Below, one piece after another: positions 15,856 to 21,229 of a stretch of 21,229 nt of DNA. The stretch is from DASXRU01 sp039933315 (GTDB lineage Bacteria > Acidobacteriota > Blastocatellia > Pyrinomonadales > Pyrinomonadaceae): the NCBI GenBank assembly GCA_039933315.1, contig JBDTOI010000065.1:1-21229 (forward strand). Reading direction: 5' to 3'. The notes beneath the pieces were generated by a model, which was not told where the DNA came from, searched no databases, and was given only the letters and a program-made list of their open reading frames with translations. Made by a program: the position numbers and the translations under genes. Each line of letters opens with the position of its first letter. Within the stretch, counting starts at the first letter, position 1.

Positions 15856-16527
15856 ATGAGTAAACAGATTAGTTTGGTGATTGTAGCTTCGACGGGTGGC
15901 GCGGTGATGAACCAGCTGCTGCACAATTCTTTCTTTAAAAGCCGGGTTCATTCCGTCATTTCCGATCGTGAGTGTGGGGCCGTCGCGAAGGCCAGGATTC
16001 ACAGGGTTAGAACTCAGGTGATCCCGGAAAAGGACCGGGAGAGAATTTCACAACTGGTGCTTGCTTACTTGAGAGAGCACCGGGCCGATTACGCTATTTC
16101 TTTCTTTAGTAAATTGTTTGTCGGCGAGCTACTGAGCGTGTATCGCGACCGGATCGTTAATTTACACCCCTCGCTGCTGCCGTCGTTTAAGGGACTGCAT
16201 GGCTTTGACGACGCGATCGCGGGCGGCGTGAAGTTCGTTGGCAGCACGATCCATTTCATTGACGAGAATATGGACGAGGGCAAGATCATCCAGCAGACGA
16301 TCGCGGCGGTCGATGAAACAAACCCACTTGTTACCCGGCACCGCATATTCGAGCAGCAATGCCGCTCGCTTTTGCAGGTCGTAAAGTGGCTCGAGGACGA
16401 TCGCATCGTGGTTGAAGGCAAACGGGTACGGGTCAAAGGAGCGGCATTCGGCGACGCAGAATTTTCGCCCAATCTGGATTTCGATCAGGCTATTTCGCTG
16501 GATATACCAAAACCCGAGTGGCTATAG
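15856..16527 (+). CDS. PurN-like formyltransferase, candidate sugar N-formyltransferase
   Basis: A 223-residue formyltransferase-fold protein. The catalytic triad of N10-formyltetrahydrofolate-dependent enzymes is in place: Asn102 and His104 in VNLHPSLLPSFKGLHGF, and Asp140 in IDENMDEGKIIQQ. These blocks look more like PurN (GAR formyltransferase) than Fmt or ArnA. The N-terminal glycine-rich SGxGSN loop of PurN is replaced by ASTGGAVMNQLL, so the amine substrate site differs. Next to a DegT aminotransferase and a GT2 gene, N-formylation of an amino sugar is the likely role; a diverged purine enzyme cannot be excluded. ATG 15856 is the first in-frame start and lacks a good Shine-Dalgarno sequence. 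It is followed after 90 bp by the GT2 gene. Confidence 0.8.
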   Translation: MSKQISLVIVASTGGAVMNQLLHNSFFKSRVHSVISDRECGAVAKARIHRVRTQVIPEKDRERISQLVLAYLREHRADYAISFFSKLFVGELLSVYRDRIVNLHPSLLPSFKGLHGFDDAIAGGVKFVGSTIHFIDENMDEGKIIQQTIAAVDETNPLVTRHRIFEQQCRSLLQVVKWLEDDRIVVEGKRVRVKGAAFGDAEFSPNLDFDQAISLDIPKPEWL

Positions 16528-16617
16528 CCCGCGAAGCGGTCTGGGCAATGCGAACTTTGTATCGCCCAATGCATGCTTTAAGCTGTCTGTGATTAGTTTG
16601 AAGATACTGAATTCCCA

Positions 16618-17577
16618 ATGAGAATCAGCGTTGCCATCGCCGCTTATAACGCGGCCGAGTATCTCCGCGAGGCACTCACCAGCGTGCTGGCCCAGAGTCT
16701 CCAGCCCTTTGAGATTGTCGTCGTGGATGACGGCTCGTCCGACAACACACGCGAGGTGTGCGAAAGCTTTGGCGAACGGGTCCGTTACATTTACCAGCAG
16801 AATGATGGCACGGCGGGCATTGGCGCGCGCTGGAAATCGATTCAGGAGTCGCGGGGTGATTGGATCGCGCTACTGGATCATGACGATCGCTGGCTGCCCG
16901 AAAAACTTGAAAAACAAGTTGCCGCCCTCAGGGAATTTCCCGATGCCGGCGTCGTGTTCACCAGATACAGAGGTTTCGGCCCCGAGTTCGAAGACGTCTC
17001 CACGTCGGAGACGGTAGACGTTTCGCCTCCGCTGATGTGCCTGGCTCCTCATCAGGCGTTGCACCACCTTCTAAGATCCAATCCCTATTGTCCTTCATCG
17101 GCTCTGATCTTACGGCAGGCGCTGATTGACGAAGGTCCGCCGGACGCCACCGGATGCGGCGACTGGGCCGACTGGTTCCGCATCACACGATCCTATCCCA
17201 TGGTGGTTATTGAGGAGTACTTGACTGAGTATAGGGTCACGCCCGAGCAGTTCTGTGCCGACAAGGACCAACTAGCGATTCGGATGAGAGAAACGTTGAT
17301 GAAACAGCGAGCGCATCTGCAACCCGGCTGCGCTGATTGTCGCGAGGCGTTCCGTGCCGGTGAGGCACACGTGTCGCAGATTTTCTCAGTAGCGGCGCGA
17401 ACTTATCTGGATCAGTATCACGCCGCAGCTCTGGCAGGGAATGCCCGGCAGGCCCGCTCGTTGCTACGGCAAGCGATGCGCGCTGCTCCTATGGAAGTCC
17501 TGCGTCCGCGCCGCTTCGCCGCTGTTGGTAAGAACTACGCCCTCGGTCTCCTGAAGAGCCAGAGCCCGGCAAAATAA
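16618..17577 (+). CDS. GT2-family glycosyltransferase
   Basis: A 319-residue inverting GT-A glycosyltransferase of family 2. The N-terminal strand VAIAAYNAAEYL (5-16), the UDP/NDP-binding VVVDDGSSDNT (34-44) and the metal-binding DHDD (87-90) are canonical. A GCGDWADWFRI block (about 179-189) fits the catalytic-base region. The C-terminal 100 residues (about 220-319) are helical-looking and variable, with no predicted membrane span, so this is a soluble or peripheral enzyme rather than a processive synthase. It is downstream of the formyltransferase on the same strand, suggesting that it may transfer the formylated sugar; that is an inference. It converges with the methyltransferase gene at 17650. 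Confidence 0.92.
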   Translation: MRISVAIAAYNAAEYLREALTSVLAQSLQPFEIVVVDDGSSDNTREVCESFGERVRYIYQQNDGTAGIGARWKSIQESRGDWIALLDHDDRWLPEKLEKQVAALREFPDAGVVFTRYRGFGPEFEDVSTSETVDVSPPLMCLAPHQALHHLLRSNPYCPSSALILRQALIDEGPPDATGCGDWADWFRITRSYPMVVIEEYLTEYRVTPEQFCADKDQLAIRMRETLMKQRAHLQPGCADCREAFRAGEAHVSQIFSVAARTYLDQYHAAALAGNARQARSLLRQAMRAAPMEVLRPRRFAAVGKNYALGLLKSQSPAK

Positions 17578-17649
17578 ACTGCTTGTTGCTGCCCTGAGGT
17601 TTAGAAACGATAGGACTTATACGACCTATAAAATTCACTTACGATCGCG

Positions 17650-18414
17650 CTACTTTATGGCCTCGACGTAAAAGGAATACCTCGTTCGCACCTCGCCCGG
17701 GGCGTCTATCTCGCTTTGAAACGAGGATACTTCGGCGGATCTGTAACCGATCTTCTGCAGCAACAAGATGATCTTCTCTTCGTCAAATACTCGCTTGTGC
17801 TCCCCGGACTGGTAGGCAGCAAAGTTTATGAAATCTATTAGCGCCAGCGTTCCCGGCTCTACTTCGGGTAAAAACAGATCCACATCTACCAGGTCAAAGT
17901 AGCCGCGGTCATTTCTGAGATAGGCAGCGCAAGCACTCTTGAAATCAGGCAGCGAGATGCGAAAAATGCCCCCGGGCTTCAGCAGTTGGTAGCACTCCCG
18001 CATTAGTTTAAGTGCCTCGCGATACTCGACATGCTCGAAGAAGTGGGATGAGTAGATAACCTCGCAAGACTCCTTTGCCAGGGGAATTCCTCGTCGCAGA
18101 TCATGATTGATAAAGATTGTTGCCGGCAAGGAGTTTGGGTCGAAGACGGGCGGTGATTCGAGCGCGAGATCAATGTTAACCCACCCGGGTTTCACATCAG
18201 TCCCGCATCCGAGGTTAAGTTTCAGATTCGCTTGATCATTGAGCCGGTCAAACGCGCTGCGGGATCGCTTAGTGATTCGCAGGGTCTTAATCTCAAAGGA
18301 AACGCCGGACAGGGCGGTGCGCAGTTCATCAGGGAGCGAATCAACCAGTGGCCGGCTGAGCTTTCGCACGGCCGCTTTTGATCGGTACCGCAGGCTTGTT
18401 AGAGGGTTTCTCAA
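17650..18414 (-). CDS. SAM-dependent methyltransferase downstream of wzt
   Basis: A 254-residue protein with a basic N-terminal region (1-60) and a class I methyltransferase core. The SAM motif is LNLGCGTDVKPGWVNIDL (66-83), of the glycan-locus type in which GWVNIDL supplies the acidic residue. IYSSHFFEHVEY and LLKPGGIFRISLPD follow. The start is TTG at 18414, which is the only start codon near the N-terminus that I could find in frame; no ATG precedes the core. It lies only 34 bp downstream of the wzt stop and is probably co-transcribed with gmd and wzt. In ABC-dependent O-antigen systems a terminal methyltransferase caps the chain that Wzt then recognises, so this is a candidate capping enzyme, though nothing in the sequence proves that. 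Confidence 0.83.
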   Translation of the reverse strand: MRNPLTSLRYRSKAAVRKLSRPLVDSLPDELRTALSGVSFEIKTLRITKRSRSAFDRLNDQANLKLNLGCGTDVKPGWVNIDLALESPPVFDPNSLPATIFINHDLRRGIPLAKESCEVIYSSHFFEHVEYREALKLMRECYQLLKPGGIFRISLPDFKSACAAYLRNDRGYFDLVDVDLFLPEVEPGTLALIDFINFAAYQSGEHKRVFDEEKIILLLQKIGYRSAEVSSFQSEIDAPGEVRTRYSFYVEAIK

Positions 18415-18448
18415 TCTGTTCAGGTTGATCCGGGGAAATGCCTTCGCT

Positions 18449-19732
18449 TTAAGAAACTTTGGAAGTCGCTACCGTCTCTTCTACCAGTTCCGTGGACCAA
18501 TCAAAATCCGGCCGGACCACACCAGGCCATTTACCGTACCAGCCCGATCGCGTTTCGGGGGTATCGCAAACTTCGAACATCAGCAGAGTGTCGTAAGAAA
18601 AAATAGCCGAGCTCTGATCCTTGACCACATAAAGAGTCAGCCAGTACGTGCCGTCATTCAGCAGGTCTCCGGGAACCCGGCAAACGCTGCGGAAGAGGCC
18701 GGCGGGGAAATTCCGTCCGTGCCAGACCCGCTCGTTGAAGGGCCCGGTGTTGAGCACGGCGATGCCCTGCTCGTTATAAAGCATAACGCTTAGGTTCAGC
18801 GCACTGTCCGGCACCAGGTTCCAGTATTCAAACTCTAAAAGCAGATCGGAATGAACCGTAATCTCATCCAGCGGCGATCCCTCCGCCAGCCGCACACGCG
18901 CACTGCGGAGACGCACCTTGTCGTTGCCCGGTGCCTCAGCGGGATCATCCCAGACTTGTTCGGCGCGCGACTGGAATGACTGCTGCAAGTAGGTCGATAC
19001 CACCTCTCCGGCTTCGCCGTCCTGAACTACGTGGCCGCCTTCCAGCCAGATTCCACGCTGGCACAGACTCTGCACCGCCATCATGTTATGACTAACAAAG
19101 AGGACCGTGCGTCCCTCCTTTGCCACGGCGCCCATCTTGCCAAGGCACTTTCTCTGGAAGGGAGCATCACCGACTGCCAGCACCTCATCGATGATTAATA
19201 TTTCCGGCTCTAAGTGGGCCGCGACTGCAAAGGCGAGGCGCAGATACATGCCCGTGGAATATCGCTTTACTGGCGTATCGATGAATTTCTCGACCTCGGC
19301 GAAACTTACAATCTCATCAAATCTGGATTCAACTTCCTGATGAGTCATTCCCAGGATGGACGCGTTGAGGTAAATGTTTTCCCGCCCGCTCAGCTCAGGA
19401 TGAAACCCAGTCCCCACCTCCAGCAGACTGCCGACGCGGCCGTACAGCTCGATGCGACCGGAGGTTGGTTCGGTGACGCGCGACAGGATCTTCAGCAGCG
19501 TCGATTTGCCGGCGCCGTTGCGCCCGATGATGCCGACTACTTCACCGGGAGCTACATCAAAGGAAACATCCTCGAGGGCCCAGATGGTTTCGTTCCGCCG
19601 ATCGTTAGTGCGCCGTTGAAAGGGAGCCTTCAGCCCATTCATCAAAGATTCACGCAAAGTGCCGTAGGCAGCGTCGTTCGTGCCCAGACGATATTGCTTA
19701 CTCAGGTTGCTGACTTTGATGATTGGCTTCAC
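18449..19732 (-). CDS. wzt: Wzt-type polysaccharide ABC transporter ATP-binding protein with C-terminal extension
   Basis: A 427-residue ABC ATPase of the polysaccharide/teichoic-acid export group. Walker A is GRNGAGKST (70-78), the family-specific LEVGTGFHPELSGRENI block is at 104-120, the signature motif is degenerate as YSTGM (158-162), Walker B is ILIIDEVLAVGD (178-189), and the H-loop is His215. Residues about 260-412 form a beta-rich C-terminal domain like the carbohydrate-binding domain of Wzt proteins that recognise the modified chain end. It would energise export of an undecaprenyl-linked glycan across the inner membrane. The partner permease Wzm is not in the window. Upstream is gmd, separated by 139 bp holding a large palindrome; downstream is a methyltransferase. 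Confidence 0.93.
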   Translation of the reverse strand: MKPIIKVSNLSKQYRLGTNDAAYGTLRESLMNGLKAPFQRRTNDRRNETIWALEDVSFDVAPGEVVGIIGRNGAGKSTLLKILSRVTEPTSGRIELYGRVGSLLEVGTGFHPELSGRENIYLNASILGMTHQEVESRFDEIVSFAEVEKFIDTPVKRYSTGMYLRLAFAVAAHLEPEILIIDEVLAVGDAPFQRKCLGKMGAVAKEGRTVLFVSHNMMAVQSLCQRGIWLEGGHVVQDGEAGEVVSTYLQQSFQSRAEQVWDDPAEAPGNDKVRLRSARVRLAEGSPLDEITVHSDLLLEFEYWNLVPDSALNLSVMLYNEQGIAVLNTGPFNERVWHGRNFPAGLFRSVCRVPGDLLNDGTYWLTLYVVKDQSSAIFSYDTLLMFEVCDTPETRSGWYGKWPGVVRPDFDWSTELVEETVATSKVS

Positions 19733-19749
19733 GGTTTAAACGAGATGAG

Positions 19750-19852
19750 TTGTAGGGGCGGCACTCCGTGGCCGCCCCTCGCGGCCGGTGGCGAGCGCTT
19801 TGGTAAAAGGCAATCGCGAAGAAGGGGCGGCCACGGAGTGCCGCCCCTACAA
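19750..19852. repeat. Perfect 30-bp inverted repeat of hairpin-forming units (BIME-like)
   Basis: Arms 19750-19779 and 19823-19852 are perfect reverse complements over 30 bp, with a 43-nt spacer. Each arm is also a hairpin by itself: AGGGGCGGC (19754-19762) and GCCGCCCCT (19771-19779) pair around ACTCCGTG. Two oppositely oriented REP-like units make a bacterial interspersed mosaic element in form. It fills most of the 139-bp gap between gmd and wzt, where it could block RNA decay or partly terminate transcription. No transposase is near. Confidence 0.9.
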
Positions 19853-19871
19853 AGCCTTCGATGTGGATCGA

Positions 19872-20921
19872 CTAGGCATTTTCCCAACGAGCCTTGTTGA
19901 GCTCCAACTCGCCTTTGATCTTGTGGCTTTCTACTTCGTGTTTGGCGAGCGCCAGATCGTGGTCCACCATCAATCTAACGAGGTCCTTAAATTTAACCTT
20001 CGGCTCCCATTTCAAAATGCGTTTGGCTTTGGAATAGTCGCCCAGCAGCATGTCAACTTCGGCCGGCCGGTAGTACAGCGGATCAACCTCCACATACTTG
20101 TTCCAGTCCAGATCCAGATAGCCGAAGGCTTCATCCAGAAGCTCCCGCACCGAGTGGGCCTCGCCCGTGGCAATCACATAATCATCCGGCTCGTCAGCTT
20201 GCAGCATGAGCCACATGGCTTCCACGTAGTCCTTGGCGTAACCCCAATCGCGCTTTGCATCCACATTGCCCACGTAAAGCTTGTCCTGCAGTCCGAGCTT
20301 GATCCTCGTGGCCGCCCGCGTCACTTTGCGGGTAATAAAAGTCTCGCCTCTTCGCTCACTTTCATGGTTGAAAAGAATCCCGTTGCAGGCAAACAAGCCA
20401 TACGACTCGCGATAGTTCACCGTTATGTAATAGGAATAGGCTTTCGCGCAGGCGTAAGGCGAGCGCGGATAGAAGGGCGTCAGCTCGGTCTGCGGAATTT
20501 CCCGAACCTTGCCGTAAAGCTCAGAAGACGATGCCTGGTAGAACTTCGGATTAATTCCGGTCTCGCGGATCGCCTCGAGCAAGCGCACCGTGCCCAGGCC
20601 GGTCACCTCGCCGGTGTATTCAGGAATGTCAAAACTAACACGCACGTGTGATTGGGCGCCCAGATTGTAAATTTCGTCGGGTGCGGTTTTTCGCAGGATG
20701 TTGTTCAAAGAGCTGGAGTCGTTTAGATCGCCATAGAACATGCGTAAACGAGTATTCGGCTCATGCGGATCCTGGTAGAGATGGTCGATGCGTTCCGTAT
20801 TGAAGGACGAAGAACGGCGTACGATGCCGAAAACCTCGTAGTCCTTTTCCAGCAGGAGTTCTGCCAGATAAGACCCATCCTGACCGGTAATACCGGTGAT
20901 AAGCGCACGTTTAGCCGTCAT
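19872..20921 (-). CDS. gmd: GDP-mannose 4,6-dehydratase
   Basis: Gmd converts GDP-D-mannose to GDP-4-dehydro-6-deoxy-D-mannose, the entry to GDP-fucose, rhamnose, perosamine and related sugars. The 349-residue protein is of normal length. The NADP loop is GITGQDGSYL (10-19), followed by GIVRRSSSFNTERIDHLY, the Thr/Ser-Glu active site SSSELYGK (131-138), and the YxxxK pair Tyr156-Lys160 in SPYACAK. FNHESERRGETFITRKV (184-200) and the NVDAKRDWGYAKDYVEAMW block (219-237) are family hallmarks. ATG 20921 is the natural start. The gene heads the wzt operon-like run. No fcl or rmd-like reductase is next to it, so the fate of its product is open; the DegT aminotransferase could use it if it is a perosamine-type enzyme. 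Confidence 0.97.
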   Translation of the reverse strand: MTAKRALITGITGQDGSYLAELLLEKDYEVFGIVRRSSSFNTERIDHLYQDPHEPNTRLRMFYGDLNDSSSLNNILRKTAPDEIYNLGAQSHVRVSFDIPEYTGEVTGLGTVRLLEAIRETGINPKFYQASSSELYGKVREIPQTELTPFYPRSPYACAKAYSYYITVNYRESYGLFACNGILFNHESERRGETFITRKVTRAATRIKLGLQDKLYVGNVDAKRDWGYAKDYVEAMWLMLQADEPDDYVIATGEAHSVRELLDEAFGYLDLDWNKYVEVDPLYYRPAEVDMLLGDYSKAKRILKWEPKVKFKDLVRLMVDHDLALAKHEVESHKIKGELELNKARWENA

Positions 20922-20974
20922 GAATCAGGTGAACCCCGCAAACTTCAGTTTTTGCGCGCAAGTAAACAGCCTGC

Positions 20975-21009
20975 GCTAAAGATTGGTCGAAAAGTGGACG
21001 ATCTTTAGC
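20975..21009. promoter_or_regulatory. Perfect 9-bp inverted repeat upstream of gmd
   Basis: GCTAAAGAT (20975-20983) and ATCTTTAGC (21001-21009) are perfect reverse complements with a 17-nt spacer, centred about 71 bp upstream of the gmd ATG. The geometry fits a dimeric regulator operator or an RNA stem in the leader. No regulator gene is in the window to pair with it. Confidence 0.4.
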
Positions 21010-21133
21010 TGACAACCTTAACCAAAACACTGTTTCAGAGCAAGCCGCTGTGATGGACGGCTGAACGTTTCAGCTCGTCTTGGGCACGGTTGTTTAATAA
21101 AAGGGCGATCCGCGAAACAATGCAACAGCCGGG

Positions 21134-21227
21134 AACCCCAACGGGGTTCTGCCCTCCAGCCCAGGGTTGCCGCTTCGGCTACCCTGGGAAACGATGAACG
21201 CAAACGTTTCCAACCCCAAAGGGGTTG
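21134..21227. repeat. Cluster of four short palindromes (dispersed hairpin element)
   Basis: Four hairpins lie in tandem. AACCCC/GGGGTT (21134-21148) has a 3-nt loop. A 13-bp stem with one mismatch, CCCAGGGTTGCCG/CGGCTACCCTGGG (21160-21188), has a 3-nt loop. GGAAACG/CGTTTCC (21187-21211) has an 11-nt loop. CAACCCC/GGGGTTG (21211-21227) has a 3-nt loop. The first and last share the same AACCCC core. The element may continue past the window edge. It resembles multi-hairpin intergenic repeats common in some large bacterial genomes. Confidence 0.8.
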
Positions 21228-21229
21228 TG

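Larger units (their letters stand above)
20922..21229. other. Gene-free region upstream of gmd with palindromes
   Basis: About 308 bp with no convincing gene. The left part probably carries the gmd promoter on the minus strand. A 61-codon minus ORF (21018-21203) is only the translation of the hairpin cluster and is not a gene. Two repeat structures inside are listed separately. No T-run that would mark an intrinsic terminator is evident. Confidence 0.6.

Noticed and set aside
19788..20651. 287-codon plus-strand ORF antisense to gmd
   Set aside because: It starts inside the 19750-19852 palindrome and runs opposite to an unmistakable gmd gene.
21018..21203. 61-codon minus-strand ORF at the right edge
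   Set aside because: It is a translation of the hairpin repeat cluster; such ORFs recur wherever this kind of repeat does and are not genes.

Overview
The window is a surface-glycan (O-antigen, capsule or exopolysaccharide type) biosynthesis locus of a Gram-negative-type bacterium, with one peptidoglycan-recycling gene and one small membrane-type gene at its left edge. Mpl (recycling of murein tripeptide containing meso-diaminopimelate), a Wzt-type ABC ATPase and Gmd fit a diderm. The base composition looks moderately GC-rich by eye. The gene gaps carry several unrelated families of palindromic or tandem repeats. That combination recalls soil Acidobacteriota (Blastocatellia-like) or similar large-genome phyla, but this is an inference from style only; no taxonomic marker such as rRNA is present.

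Layout. Positions 1-199 hold a 7-bp tandem repeat and no gene. A DUF1232/YkvA-like gene (200-682, +) converges with a long minus-strand run that goes from about 15510 down to 712. In transcription order it reads: WbqC-like protein, VioA-like DegT aminotransferase, GT-A-like glycosyltransferase, short NAD-dependent epimerase, asparagine-synthase-type amidotransferase 2, CgeB-like glycosyltransferase, TylF-like O-methyltransferase, asparagine-synthase-type amidotransferase 1, two overlapping SAM methyltransferases, a GT4 glycosyltransferase with a Cys cluster, and mpl. A 345-bp divergent intergenic region (15511-15855) separates this run from a plus-strand pair: a PurN-like formyltransferase and a GT2 glycosyltransferase (15856-17577). 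That pair converges on a second minus-strand run, gmd - wzt - methyltransferase (20921 down to 17650). The right end (20922-21229) is gene-free and full of small palindromes.

How the genes may work together (inference). Gmd makes GDP-4-keto-6-deoxymannose. The DegT aminotransferase makes an amino-deoxy sugar. The formyltransferase, and perhaps WbqC, would N-acylate it. Four glycosyltransferases assemble the repeat. Two AsnB-type enzymes are candidates for turning sugar carboxylates into amides, and four methyltransferases for decorating or capping the chain. Wzt has a C-terminal carbohydrate-binding-type extension and would power export of a finished, capped chain. No Wzm permease, initiating transferase, polymerase or dTDP-sugar (Rml) genes lie in the window, so the locus must continue or be completed elsewhere.

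Nothing here is a clearly new system. The points most worth a second look are the probable N-formyl amino-sugar module around the divergent promoter, the paired AsnB amidotransferases in one gene run, the Wzt-methyltransferase pair as a chain-capping/export unit, and the five different intergenic repeat types that sit in the gaps between genes and operons.
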